A stretch of 40,658 nucleotides of DNA, from positions 1-40,658 of the forward strand of contig JAQGAU010000106.1 in assembly GCA_034698045.1 (NCBI GenBank), read 5' to 3'. Every line of letters begins with the position of its first letter. Within the stretch, counting starts at the first letter, position 1. Below the pieces are notes generated by a model. That model was given only the letters and a program-made list of their open reading frames with translations, did not search any database and had not been told where the DNA came from. Made by a program: the position numbers and the translations under genes. Shown piece after piece: positions 24,101-35,500 of this stretch. Origin of the DNA: Paramacrobiotus richtersi. Its lineage: Eukaryota; Tardigrada; Eutardigrada; Parachela; Macrobiotidae.

Positions 24101-24637
24101 CACGACAAACGCTAGTCGTTCAGTCACGCAAATCAATTACGCAATCGCAGCTTTGTAAAATACCTGTTTTCCGACCCTTTCAGAGCGTTTATATACTACG
24201 ATCAGTCGACATACGTATATACACCGATAAACATTGCCATCGCGAAACCGCAATTTGCCCTTAATCCGCCATTGTTTGATTCCCAGGTCCCGTCTGAAAG
24301 GGCATTTTAACAACCCGCAACCTGATCCCCAAACCCCCTCCGCCCATAATCAACAGAGCCGAAATTACCCCAGAGGGATTATTCTTGCCCCGGTATGATT
24401 AGACGATAATTGCGCCATTATGCTGCACCGTTATTTCTAATCGTAGCCGCGCTATACATTCCAACAGATGATATATTTGTCATTTCTGACTACTTACCGC
24501 AAATGTCCCTGCTGTAATCCGGCACGTAATGATTCCGTTATGTGCATTCCGGTGCGGAATACTGTCGTTAGAGCCTCCGAGATGCTGTCCTCGTCGTCGG
24601 ATGTCGAGGGGCTGGTGGATGGTTCGTGCGCGGTCAT
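15105..24637 (-). CDS. Synaptotagmin-like tandem C2 protein without membrane anchor (Syt17-like)
   Basis: Nine exons: 24498-24637, 23758-23841, 23034-23236, 18077-18287, 17096-17360, 16585-16656, 16193-16247, 15824-16051, 15105-15238. Phases agree throughout; product 463 residues. Residues 1-142 are a Ser/acidic, probably disordered region (STSPSTSDDEDSISEAL) with no transmembrane segment. C2A (about 172-300) has GRLWFQLAYERDSEKLICSV, RKTCDPRFEESFVFPI and RFSVYDIDRRKKHVLIG. C2B (about 305-460) has GELLVSLCYNDDIQRLTV, AYVKVSLMHQSRLLKRFKT, RTVGRVILGGL and the family-typical WHTL end. Several calcium-ligand Asp positions are replaced: V for the last Asp in the second C2A loop, and AEAYVKV and AETRYKLTKEKR in C2B. 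Calcium-independent trafficking is likely. Absence of a membrane anchor and the length (human Syt17 about 474) suggest Syt17/B-K, but Syt12 or Syt14-16 are possible. Confidence 0.88.
15541..15700. repeat. AT low-complexity array (ttatttatattatttttatt units)
   Basis: Irregular tandem units of about 25-28 bp made almost only of A and T, inside the last synaptotagmin intron (15239-15823). Confidence 0.75.
19079..19231 (+). mobile_element. Inverted copy of the palindromic element at 19907-20154 (core only)
   Basis: These 153 bp match the reverse complement of 19957-20108 with only a few differences, for example AAACAAATTTTTCGGGCTGA and GGTTACTTAAACAACGCGGT. The flanks show only weak traces of the 40 bp terminal repeats seen around the other copy (CTATTTAT near 19238). 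This looks like an older or edge-eroded copy of the same small element in the opposite orientation. Confidence 0.7.
19907..20154 (-). mobile_element. 248 bp palindromic non-autonomous element (MITE-like)
   Basis: The ends are 40 bp inverted repeats matching at 38 of 40 positions: 19907-19946 begins GGCCGAATCGAACGTTGACA, and 20115-20154 ends TCAACGTTCGATTCGGCC. Between them is the 152 bp core that recurs inverted at 19079-19231. There is no coding capacity. No clear target-site duplication is visible, so transposition is inferred from the repeat structure. It lies in synaptotagmin intron 3. Confidence 0.65.
20620..21230. repeat. Decayed tandem array, unit about 70 bp
   Basis: A degenerate unit recurs with phases starting near 20623, 20692, 20918, 20990, 21073 and 21143. 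Each starts like CCGTTTCTTATATTATTGTT, followed by a TGCGCCAGGTCAAACGTTCG-like part and a CTGAAACAAAAA-like end. Spacing between neighbours is 69-83 bp. The gap near 20760-20915 is too diverged to score. It lies in synaptotagmin intron 3. Confidence 0.6.
21517..22458. repeat. Imperfect inverted repeat pair about 0.9 kb apart
   Basis: The stretch at about 21517-21555 (GATTCCACCACACTGTCCCA) resembles the reverse complement of about 22420-22458 (GTGGGACAAGTTGGTGGAAT) over some 35 bp with several mismatches. These may be the ends of a decayed element. The DNA between them has no recognisable transposase. Confidence 0.35.
22695..22794. repeat. 100 bp near-perfect palindrome
   Basis: 43 bp arms, 22695-22737 and 22752-22794, are reverse complements with a single mismatch around a 14 nt AT loop. 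The left arm begins TAATTTTTCGCGTAACATTG. The sequence CCATTTAA occurs at both sides (22690-22697 and 22800-22807), which could be a target-site duplication, although it partly overlaps the arm. No ORF. It lies in synaptotagmin intron 3. Confidence 0.9.
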
Positions 24638-25608
24638 TGTGCAGAAATATGGAGTTTCCTCGCAAATCGAGATTATCGAATGGTGAATTTTTGAACTGCC
24701 ACATGTTGTAGTAGATAACCAGGAAGGATGCGTGCGGGATTTTAAAGTGCTTGTGCTAGTACATTGGAGGGATCAAGGTTTACAGGAAATGACAAGCAAA
24801 CCGAGGGATGTTTGTGCACCCAGTTCCCAATCTGCTAATCCCTTGTTGGCTGCTGGATGCGTGACATTTAAGAAGGGGTGACGATTTTGTCACCGGGAAG
24901 ATTCCGTACTCTGTTACGGGTAGGGAATGATAACCTTTCACTTTTCATTGCATTACATTACGAATCACACTGTTGCCTAATGCAATCATCAAGTTTTTCC
25001 AAAATGTACGTTTTTGGCGCATCTACTGCATAATACCATTTACGTGGCTGCAGAAGCTCTGTCGTCAGAGTTGACTTTCTGTCGGCCCGCCGAAAAATGC
25101 CCGGACGCTCTGCACGGAAGCACGGTACGACTGTGCACAGGGGCGCTGCGAAATGTTGAGCCGGTAGGGCTGCTGTTAGCTGACGTTTTGGAGGCAAGGC
25201 AACTCTAGTAGTTCTGTAAGGAGCATTGTCGTATGATTTGTTCTATTTTTTTGGCGAACAAATATTTAGACTAGTTTATCATGCTTTGCAGTCAAAACAT
25301 AATGATTCAGGTTCGAAACATCAAAGGCATTCAAATGCCCAACGGCAAGTTAAGTAAACCGTGCTCAACGGCTTGCCATATATTCGAGCGTTGAATCACC
25401 GTGCTGAAATTTCATCGACCGCGTTTTCATCACGCTTCTTTTAGTTTGCGCTTGATGAGTGTGGAGCGTACGGCTTAAATCCTCATTCCTCACTGTTGAG
25501 TTTTTCAAATCCAGTTTTTTTTGCCTGAATTCTGATTTCCGGAACTACATAATATTTAATTTATATTTATCATACCGATACTTACTTTGATTCTGAATTT
25601 CTGACAAA
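24638..25608. promoter_or_regulatory. Divergent synaptotagmin / H2A.Z promoter region
   Basis: Gene-free interval of 971 bp between head-to-head starts. A more GC-rich stretch at about 25010-25200 includes TGACGTTT (near 25178), reminiscent of a CRE half-site. No TATA box or exon can be assigned reliably. Confidence 0.35.
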
Positions 25609-27747
25609 ATGGTATGTTATTTCACACAGCGGAAAGTTCTGAATTCGAAAACGGTCCGCGGAGTTTTCTGTTAGACGCTAATCTCTTCATCTTTATCTTC
25701 GCAGGCTGGAGGCAAAGCAGGAAAGGATACAGGAAAAGCCAAAAACAAGGCCATCTCCCGTTCAGCTCGAGCAGGACTTCAGGTAAGGATCTGTTTGAGG
25801 TGGTTTAAGCATCCGGGTAAAATAAAGATGAAAAATTCAGAAAATTTGGTTTTAGGATTTATTGTGTATTATTTACGGCGCATACCAGGCTAGAGCCTGT
25901 TCCGGTAGTATGAAGCATTGTTACATTATACAGGGTTTTTTGGAGCGATGCGTGTTTTTACTGTGGCAGCTTTCGAATCTGCTCTGACTGTTTTGAGTGT
26001 TTTCTGCTGTTTCTTTCAAAAATCCATATTAGATTTTATCGACTCATAGAGAAAAGTCATTTTAATTATTCTATTGAGTAATGCAGATAGACTTCCATTT
26101 TTGCTTACAAGTTTATAACTGTTCGTTCTGCTTCGTGTTTCGACATTTCAGGAATCAGCGGTAAACTCGCTCTTGATGAATTCTTTTAAAACCTCGTCAT
26201 GAAAAAATCACTTCCTTTATGATCTAGTCGGTTAAGTTAATAATTTCGGCTTATCGAGTAGGACCGTGTGCAAATTGTCGAATGTTTCATTTTGGCGGCA
26301 AACTCGATCCATAGCATGCGCCCTGTTGTCTATCTGTCAGTCCAGGACACAGTTTCAGAGAAAAGGCGATTGCAGGTGGGCGGTCCTAAGTTAATCACAA
26401 AAGCAAACAGCATATCCGCAACAGTGCAACGGTCTTGTGCGAAAATGGCCTGCAGATCGAACTGATTAAAATTTGTAAAAGAACATACTGAGAAAAGCAG
26501 GACATGTCTAAAGCTTTCAAAAAAGTGCCAGATGTTATGAAAGCAGTTGAAGTGAGACTACGGTTGACGTTGCAAAGGTTTTAATTTCGTTGAAAATATT
26601 TTCGAAATTACTGGGTATTATTTTTACTATTAAATAATAATAATAAAATCCATTATTTCACTATTTAAAAATAATAAAATCCATTATTTTACTATTTAAT
26701 AATAATAAAATCCACAAGACTCAGATCACGACTAATTTTGTAAACCACATGTGTGGTACGGATTATTTTATGTACTGTATTCTGATAAAATTATTATTTG
26801 CAGTTTCCTGTTGGCCGTATCCATCGTCACCTGAAATCCCGAACAACCAGCCATGGTCGTGTGGGAGCAACCGCCGCTGTGTACAGTGCAGCCATCCTGG
26901 AATATCTAACAGCTGAGGTAATCTCGAGAGTTTTGGATGACGTAGAAAAATTGCGAATTTTGTCTCGTAATTCATAGGGTTTTCCTTGATTGTTTTTTTA
27001 TCGTATTTTAGGTGCTCGAATTGGCCGGAAACGCCAGCAAGGATCTCAAAGTCAAGCGTATTACACCGCGCCATCTGCAGCTGGCTATTCGCGGCGATGA
27101 AGAACTCGACTCACTGATCAAAGCGACCATCGCTGGAGGAGGTAAGGATGGGTTTTAGTATAATTTTGCGATAAATATTTGGAAAATTAGCCAGAAAAAC
27201 CGTTAGTTCTGAGAAGTTTTGGCATTCCTAGGCGGAAGTAAAATCTCGAATAATACACAATAGTTAAATGTACTTGTGTCTTGAGTTTTTTCCGAAAATC
27301 TTAACCAAAATTCGGATCGATTGATATTTCTGATTCATCCATAGTTTACACTCGTTAATAATTCTTTACTTAAATCTTTCAGTATGTACCTTAAACTAAC
27401 ATACCGGTGTGTTTTAAATTTTCTAATATTTTTCCACTTATTTTCAGTATTTTTCCTTTATTTCTCTATTTTATATTACGAAATGTATTTTGTATGTGAA
27501 AATACAAAATTGTTGGTAGTTATCGTACACCGTGGTTTCCTCACTTTTTCGGTATCTTTCTGATCTTTAACGACCACCATTGCAAAAAAAACATACAAAA
27601 ATTGCATTTTTCACAGGTGTCATTCCGCATATCCACAAGAGCCTCATCGGCAAGAAGGGCGTGGCTACGGGCGGTGCTGCTGTGTCGTCCGCCGCCGCCG
27701 GACCCCCACCCGCCATTGCCGCCGCCCAGAAAGCGCAGACCCAGTAA
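25609..27747 (+). CDS. Histone H2A.Z (H2Av-type) variant with extended tail
   Basis: Replication-independent histone variant placed in nucleosomes at promoters. Five exons: 25609-25611 (ATG only), 25705-25782, 26804-26917, 27012-27141, 27617-27747; phases agree, 151 residues. The N-terminal tail is [20 protein letters not shown]. The fold follows with [38 protein letters not shown] and [20 protein letters not shown]. The acidic-patch region is [20 protein letters not shown], then [11 protein letters not shown]. These match H2A.Z rather than canonical H2A, as does the presence of introns. The tail after GKKG is about 30 residues of Ala, Gly and Pro ending in QKAQTQ, longer than the roughly 128-residue vertebrate protein. 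It carries no SQ damage motif, unlike fly H2Av. Start choice rests on the family MAGGKAGKD start. Confidence 0.95.
26626..26714. repeat. Three AT-rich tandem units in H2A.Z intron
   Basis: Three units of about 31-34 bp starting ACTATT and carrying AATAATAAAATCCA, in the 1,021 bp intron 25783-26803. Nothing else is recognised in that intron. Confidence 0.7.
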
Positions 27748-28319
27748 ACCACGCCACCCCCAACTTGTACAGCGTCCCACAATGACGTCGAGTGTAACTC
27801 GCTTCCAGGCCTCTTGCTCTTTCTTTAATCCCTCTCGGCCTCTCTCTCATTGTCTTTATTTATCGATAACCCTCTTGGAATCATCAACTCGCCCGTATTT
27901 ATCTTGTTTTGTAGTGGTCATGTGTTTTTTGACAGTGTGCTCTTTTTTTAATGAGTAATACGAACGTGAAAACCAAACTTGTGTTTTTGTGTATGAGTTG
28001 TTTGGGAAATGGACGCTTTTCCCTCTTGTTGTTACGTTTTTTGTTTTTCTATCAAGAGATGACATCTGGTTGGAGCGGCTTTTACCGGTTTGTCTTTCGG
28101 CATTTTCCTGGGCTCTTTTCGTTGTAAGGAGGCAGGAGAATGTGCCAAAAGTGCAAGTTTACTCGCCCTTAAGTGGCTCTGGCTAGTTGATCATCTTGAA
28201 TTTTTGGAGAAATGTTTTTTTGTGACTTTTGTGTGTGGTCCATGCGGGGGGATCTTTTTCTTCAGTTATTTGAATGATCTTTCTCCTTTCTGGCATTGTT
28301 TTGGCATCCACTCTTTTGG

Positions 28320-28325
28320 AATAAA
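28320..28325 (+). promoter_or_regulatory. Candidate poly(A) signal of H2A.Z
   Basis: First plus-strand AATAAA after the H2A.Z stop, about 570 bp downstream, so the 3' UTR would be long and unlike that of a replication-dependent histone. Confidence 0.45.
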
Positions 28326-28339
28326 TATGGCTGCTGTGA

Positions 28340-29640
28340 TAGTATTTGCGCCGCAAACAGAAAACCTAGCTTAGGAAACGAATGCACCGGAAGTAGTGTT
28401 TTCCGTCGCTTCTATACAGCCTGCCTTAGTCATGTTCAGTCCATACTTGAATTAGTTGATTTTACAAGGTTAAGAGAAGTACTGTTATCAGTATCACACA
28501 GAATCTAAAAAGTAAATATTGCACAACACCCACGCAAAACTGATTTATTTAATAATACTTAAGTCGCACTTAATAATAACACAGCCGTAACCGATAACGT
28601 AATCTCCAAGCCGGGTGGCTGAAGCGCAGCCTAATGGAACTCCCCTGTTAATTGTGGAACGGTCTTGTGCTCACTGTACACTTCCAGGATGGCCTTCTTG
28701 CGACGGGCTGTCAAAAGGACTGGAGCAGACAAAACGTCCCATGGGCATGACACACGGTCCACTTCCGGTACCAGTATTCGGGAAATGTGTTCGAAACTGC
28801 ATATCGTGCTACGAAACTTAGCGCCGTAACACGTACGTTACGAGCCTACGAGCAACACCCTACGTGAGCGATGGTCATTGGAGTAGCCCAGTTTTTAGCC
28901 CTACTTTTTTTAAGTACCCGTTTCCACTTTTCATAATTTGGTTGGTGGTTTCTTTCAGTTTTCTTGGGCTTCAGAGATCCGGACGTATGTATTATGTATG
29001 TGTTTTAGTGTTTTCCTAAATAGTGCCTGACTCGGTGTTAAAATTATATCAAAGTTTTACCGAAGTGTTTTATCAGAATCAAAATTATTGCAGTATGTAT
29101 GGGTTTTTGTTTGTACTTCTCCTATTTACAGTTGTTAGTACCGTCGACAGTATGACGAGTGTAGTTGATTTCTGGCCCGCGGTATATCTGTCGAGCGACT
29201 TCGAACGCTCCTGGCAATGAAGAGAAAAATCAGGTCTGCTTTGCAATAGTTAATGAAGTAACGCCTTATGACAGGTCAAAGCGTAACATATTCAAGCATT
29301 TTACACTTTTCGTCTTTACTTATTTCGCAGTACTGACGTCACTCAAATAAGCAAGTCTTGCGGACCATGAGTAATCTCATTCAGGGTGTCAGTTTTTAAC
29401 TTCCACCTTGGGGGCATCTGCGTTAATTCCGGCTAAAAACGAAAGATCAGGCATAACTGTGCCAAATTTACCCCACAGGACCGGAAACACGGAGTAGAAT
29501 TTTAGTATAAAACTCATACCACTAAATTAAAGCGCTTCCATCGACACTTCAAGTTTTTTGTCGTAATATACAGTTCAGTATCAAAATCGTTGTTGGTCAA
29601 GCGTTTTTCCAGTTCTTCGTATTTTATACTTTGTAGTAAA
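28340..29640. other. Intergenic stretch between H2A.Z and astacin
   Basis: No exon, RNA gene or repeat recognised. Short ORFs such as 28615-28821 and 29023-29220 have no family signature. The astacin promoter presumably lies at the right end. Confidence 0.4.
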
Positions 29641-29642
29641 AG

Positions 29643-31559
29643 ATGACTGTACCGATGAAATGTATAATAGTTTTCTGTGTCCATCTGCTTTGCGTTTTTT
29701 GCTTGGAGGGAGCACCCAGTGCTGTTAACGCAGATGTTGATACTGAGATTCCTGATGGTAAGCAGCTAAAAGGTCACGTAGTCTCTTTAATCTCACGCTT
29801 TATTAGTTAGGCTAACGATGCATACTTTAAGGTGTATAATGCTAATTCACGTCACTTATTTATCTGTAGATTGGAAGGACTTATTAGGGGAAAGTTTCGT
29901 ACAGACGAACAACGATTCAGATCCATTACTGCAGGACGAAGATCTCTTCGAAGGAGATATCAAAGTTACGCCGATCGATGCCGAACACCCGGTATGTCTT
30001 TGATTTCTTTGGTGTGGCACATCTGTTAGGATCTTTTTAGATAACATTAAATGTAATTATCAGTTTCAGTTGGCTTGTTTATATACATAAAAGTTTTGAA
30101 TAACTGAATAAACCGGCAAATATTTTTGGTTATAAAACAAGGATAACATGGTAGTTTTAATTAAACTGTATTCTTTAATCTCGTTTGTGCAGAGTGGGTC
30201 GGGCGGAACACTGTTCCATACGGCTGTGAGGAATCGGAATGTGCTTTGGAGTAACGGCGTTGTCCCGTTTACTATTGGCCGGGGATACGGTATGTTGCAG
30301 ATAAACTGTGATTCGTATTGAATATGAATAATTATTGTACGACATGATGTGCAGTGGCCTGCAGATGTACAGAAGGCACATGTACACATACTAATAGAGT
30401 CTACTTACAGATCCCCGCGGAGAATCGATTATTATCACTGCCCTCAATAATATAATGCAGAAGACGTGCATCCGATTCGTTCGACGTACGAACCAACGGG
30501 ATTACATAACCTTTGTCAACCGTAGAACAGGGTAAAGGGTCGCATCTTCTCCCGTCCGATACCGCACCAGAACTAACAATAATCTATATTCTGTTGTGCT
30601 AGAAACCTGGTAATATGTTAATGTTAATTTAATAATTTTGTGTTGTTCTTTGTTAGGTGTGCATCGTTCATCGCCAGAGTTGGTGGGCAGCAATTGGTTG
30701 ATTTGTCAGATGGTTGTGTCACCAATGGCATTGTCCAACACGAAACCATGCATGCGTTGGGATTCGATCACGAGCAGAATCGCCGTGATCGCGATCAGTT
30801 CGTTACCGTTGTGTGGCGAAATATTCAATCCCGTAAGAAAGCAGCCCTATAATGAGTGGTATAACCTTTACGTACATTATTCGAGACTTTAAGTCATAGT
30901 TGCAAATTTAGGGTACTGTTTCGTGGTATTTTCGTAGGTAGATTGATTTCGATTTTAAATATATACGAATACTCACTTATGCTGTGTTATACGGACTGTT
31001 GCTTCTAGGCATGAACCACAACTTTCAAATCGACAACACAGACTCCCTTGGCCTTCCATACGATTACGGCTCGGTCATGCATTATGAATGGAACGCTTTC
31101 GGCATCAATCGAGGCCAAGCGACCATTATCCCAAAACGGAGAGCCACCATAGGTCAACGGGTTGGTGTCAGCGACAATGATATCAAGAAGATTAATCTTC
31201 TGTACCAGTGTGGAGGCGCTAAGTCTCCGGTCATCGGGTCTGGTGGGTCTCGGCCATCAAGAAGACGAAACGAGGACGACAATGACCAGAATGTCACAAA
31301 GACGACGCCAGTGACTGATACCGTCAAGCTGAATGCAACGGCTGATTTCGTCATGTTGAATACAACGGCTGCTACCGTCAAGTTGAATACGACGATTGAA
31401 ATCGTTAAAGTGAATACGACGGCTGGTATCGTCAAGTTGAATTCAACGTTCACCGTGTCACCTAAAGGACGCAGGTCGAGCGGCACATCGGTTACCTTGT
31501 GCACATGGATGCTGTGGCCTGCACTAGCAATTTGGGTTGTTAACTTTGTGATATGGTAG
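29643..31559 (+). CDS. Secreted astacin-family zinc metalloprotease with probable GPI anchor
   Basis: Six exons: 29643-29757, 29870-29991, 30193-30289, 30411-30531, 30657-30832, 31009-31559; phases agree, 393 residues. A signal peptide covers about residues 1-26 (MKCIIVFCVHLLCVFCLEGA). The propeptide holds the aspartate-switch motif FEGDIKV with D68. The catalytic domain starts near W98 (WSNGVVPFTI) and has the zinc site H180-E-T-M-H184-A-L-G-F-D-H190-E and the Met-turn SVMHY (232-236). Cysteines 131, 153, 172 and 278 match the two astacin disulfides. After the domain come a basic/acidic linker and five 9-residue repeats (314-358), each with an N-glycosylation sequon. The final 23 residues are hydrophobic and follow small residues SSG (367-369), which fits a GPI-anchor signal. 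A single-pass tail anchor is the alternative. Confidence 0.93.
31317..31451 (+). repeat. Coding minisatellite, 5 x 27 bp, in the astacin tail
   Basis: Five in-frame 27 bp units encode variants of TVKLNTTAA. The sequon Asn falls at residues 319, 328, 337, 346 and 355, exactly 9 apart. All five keep N-x-T (NAT, NTT, NTT, NTT, NST) although neighbouring residues vary. Confidence 0.9.
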
Positions 31560-31706
31560 TTACTCAAAGACAACCCGGAGACGCACAAAGCAACCTTCTG
31601 CAACATAGTTGCGCCAGTGTTCGTGCAACTGTGATCTATTTTTGGTTTAGATTTTTATTTGCGTATAGTTTAAAATTTGGCTGTCTGCAAACTATGTAGT
31701 GGTTTG

Positions 31707-31712
31707 AATAAA
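31707..31712 (+). promoter_or_regulatory. Poly(A) signal of the astacin gene
   Basis: AATAAA 148 bp after the astacin stop. Confidence 0.65.
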
Positions 31713-31719
31713 ATTTCTT

Positions 31720-32557
31720 CACAACGTCCAGTTATGTAACTCTGCAATGAAAGGTCGGACTGGAACTTTGTCCACGGGAGGTCGGAATTAAGGGTTGGCT
31801 AAGGTTTAAAGTAATCTGTTTACATATATTTGTCCCCTATCTAACAGATAACTACGAGCGCCGACCGACGAGACAGCAAAAAACATCGCAACAGCAAAAT
31901 GTTCCGCAAATATCAAGAAGAAAAGTTCTGGTTCTCGGTGAAACTGCGTTCTCGGGCCGTCTTACGATAAGTAGAGCGCATGCAGAGCGGCATAACACAT
32001 ACCCTACGAGTAATGCTCGCCAGAAATCGTAAGCAGTATATAAGTAACAGATCCAGATTCGAACAAATAAAACTACACATTCAAAAAAAAGTGACAGATC
32101 ACAGCAATGACAGGCGAGCCCTTAAAAATTTTGCATAATTCTAATTCAAAAAAAAAAATTCAAAAAAAAATTCTAATTTTGCATTGTCTCATTGTAGAAC
32201 GGGTGCCGTGGGGAATTTTCAAAGAAATTGCCTTCTTTGTTCTACCGGTTTTTCGGCAAATTATTTGATGAGTTGCAAAAGGTGGGAAGCTGGTAGTAGT
32301 TATATGTTGTTGGTTATTTGATAATAAATTCATGATGTCTAGACGTCTTTATCAGATGTCTAAGCGAATTCGATGTGTCTGAAAGTACTGCGTCAAATTA
32401 TGTCTCGCGAAAAATCGAATTACTGTGTATGCAAGTCGCCTTACCAGTGCAGAATTTTATATCGCTAAACGTTTACTGCATCGAGTTAGTAACTTTTTTT
32501 TAAACCGCATGACACATAAGTCACAACACAGAAAGCTTCGGTTAAGGTGTTTAAAGT
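31720..32557. other. Intergenic stretch between convergent astacin and GH3 copy a
   Basis: AT-rich with poly-A runs and a short direct repeat of AATTCTAATT/AATTCAAAA near 32135-32180. No gene recognised. Confidence 0.4.
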
Positions 32558-35500
32558 TTAAACTCGTTCGCCCCACATAAATCGCACAAGTTCGGTTTTT
32601 CGGAGCACCCGTGGAATTTTCAGCTGGGATGGCGATGTGGTAGTTGTCTCCAACATGTGACTGCGCAAACGTTGAAACGCACCCGGCTTGACGAAATGCA
32701 GGTCCAGCGGATCGATGGCGCCTTTCTTACGGTACACATGGTAATCACTGTGGTTCTTCATCAAGGTATCATCCAGCTATGGGGATAACAAAACGTATAC
32801 GAAACCGTAATCGGAACCTCATATAAGTGACGTTATCTAGCTTTTCACAATGTTTATACAGAGAAAATAGGTACAGCTACTGTAAGGACGTACGGATTAC
32901 GTAGAATATTATTAATATCGTACCTTTTGTGCAAAGTCGTGTTCGATTGCACGTAGTGATTCAGTGTCTTCACTGCCGATCGAAGGTTCCACAAACACGA
33001 CATAGCAAGGCGTCGACGATTTTGGTTCCGCTAAAGTAATGCAAAAGAGTTAATCTAATGCATAACGATGACAGAAAGTCTTGTATCCCTCACCATCGGG
33101 AATACCAGCGGTATCTCGCACTAAACTTTCACAGGCCGTAAAATCCACAACTCGGTCGAATCCACTCTGCGTTTCGCTGATGACCTCTTTAATCGCGTCC
33201 AACATGACGACCTCCGAGACTTTTTCTGCTTTGATATTTAACAGTTGTCCTGATCTGTAATTGGAACACAAAACGTCAGAAATTCGCTTGCGCGTGGTAT
33301 AGGATCCAGTTTATGATGTGTTGAGGTTTACATACCGATACTGGAATTCGATAACCGGGCACTCGTTATAAAAATCCACAATCTTCACAATATCCCCAAG
33401 ACGATACCGATACAGTCCAGCTGGAGTGGTTAGAACGACTTCGTACATTTCGCCCTTCTTGACCTGAAATTAAAGTCACACAAAGGTCACACACGCAGGG
33501 AATGCATATTACAACTTTTGGTACAGATTTCGCCTTATCGTATGAATTCTGCCTCGGCCTCCGTTTTTATGACCTTTTCGTCGTAACTCAGATAATGGTT
33601 ACCTGGTCCATGAAAAGCGTGGCTGGATTCGGATCCGTAATATTCTCTAGCGGAATAAATTCATAGAAAACTCCCCACGGGAAAAGGAAATAGTTGATTG
33701 GTTGACGCTGCGGCCAGAAATTGATTCCGAATAGACCCTCGCTTGCACCGTACGTAGGACTGTAGATGAGGACATCTGCAACACAGTAGCGTAATGATTT
33801 TCTTTGCTGCTTATCAAAATGCCAAAACGCAACCGATTACCTCCGGTGTACTGTTGCCGCAGCGCTTCCGCATAGTGGACGAATGGTCCAGCCGCAACGC
33901 ATTCGATTACCTCCAGCTGGGGCCAAATTCGCTTGGCGATGTTGTTCATACCTGGGCGCGCACAAAAATTGAGGAGTTAGTTGTTTTGTTTATTAATATA
34001 CAGTTTGTTATTGCAACATTTGCTACTTGTGTCTAAGAATCTGAAAAACAGTTTGAACTGTATTCTCGAAGTCCTTTCGTACCGATAATTGTTACGTATA
34101 CATAGAAAGTGTTACAGTTGATAAGAAAGAAATTAGCGCTCTAAACCTTTTGAATGGCATTGAAAATTATGTACTTTTCTTCTACCTTTAGATAACTCAA
34201 TCTGCAGTTCATCCGCCCTTTCGGGGTCAGGCAACAGCGACGCTAACAAGGCCTTTCTTGTCTCCGGCGTGATCTTTAAATCCTCTTTGATAGTACCGTA
34301 ACGAATATCATTGACCAGATTTTTCCATTCCTGCTCCAGTTCAACAAAGGCAAAATACGCCAGCGATACGAAAACCGTCTCGATCTTCTTTAATGGCCGA
34401 TAGCGCAGTCCAAACAGTAGATGCAGATAGCGAGTGGATTCTTCGTGCGGGATGTCGTAGCCGGCTGGTGGGGTTGTGAACATTTCTACCGGGTCCCGTC
34501 CGGACAGCGCAGCCGTCAAGGGGCCGATCCGCGTTCCATTGGCTGATTTTTCCAGAAGGCGGGCGACATTGTAGTACAGTTTCATGCTCTACAATAACGT
34601 TTAGATAAATCAGTTCTGAATATTCAGTATCACCTGTATCGTAAAAGATCAGTCAGGACGTAGAAATTATGACATTATCATATTTATAATGATTATTTGT
34701 TCCTAGGACCCTAGCTAATGATTTCTCGAACAAAGGTACGAAAAAACCAGTAAGACGATGTTTTCTCGTATACGTATACCAGCTATATACAGTATTTTCT
34801 ATAAATATACAACGTCTTTTTGCCGGATAACGGTACTCAAATAAGATCATACATTCAGATACATTTCTAACTGGATAATATTAAAGTAATACTGTTTTCA
34901 CCAATCACGCTGAATATATAGAAATGTACTATATGCCAAAATACGATTAAATCGCGCATCGAAATTTTGCTACACACCCACCTTTCTTACGCTCCTCGAT
35001 CCGGGCACTACATCGCTGACCATATGGGTATACACCGACCACACCTTCATCCACTCTTTCCTTTGATAATTGACCAGAGGAATTCGACTGGGTTTCCCCG
35101 TGGTTCCCGACGTCTCCCCATAGTACCGCGGTGAATCCGACGTCATGACCTTTTCCTCGCCATTCTCCAGCATCCGGTCGAAATACGCCCGGAAGTGGTC
35201 GTACTTGACCATGGGATGCACGCGCACATAATCCTCCCGACTATGGACTTGTTCCAATTTGGCATCCTGGAAGTACACCGTGTCGCTGTTGTGCTTGAGG
35301 ATACTTTTCAACACTTTGCTTTGGCATTTTTTGATGTTTTTTGTCTCCCTGTCCAGCTTGATGCGGAAGTAGCCTCCCACAAAGTAAATCATGCGCCATC
35401 GGGCGTATCTCAGGAACGAAACGAGGAAAGGAATGTCTTTGTCATAGTTCAAGAGGAAATCGACGGTGGTGAACAGGACAGCGCCCAGTATGACTGGAAA

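Noticed and set aside
24468..24686. Plus ORF near the synaptotagmin start
   Set aside because: Antisense shadow of synaptotagmin exon 1, whose phase and donor fit the next exon.
31317..31451. CRISPR-like array
   Set aside because: Regular 27 bp repeats without spacers, in frame within a eukaryotic gene: a coding minisatellite.
31154..31606. 150-codon minus ORF over the astacin end
   Set aside because: Antisense of the astacin catalytic end and the 27 bp repeat, with no features of its own.
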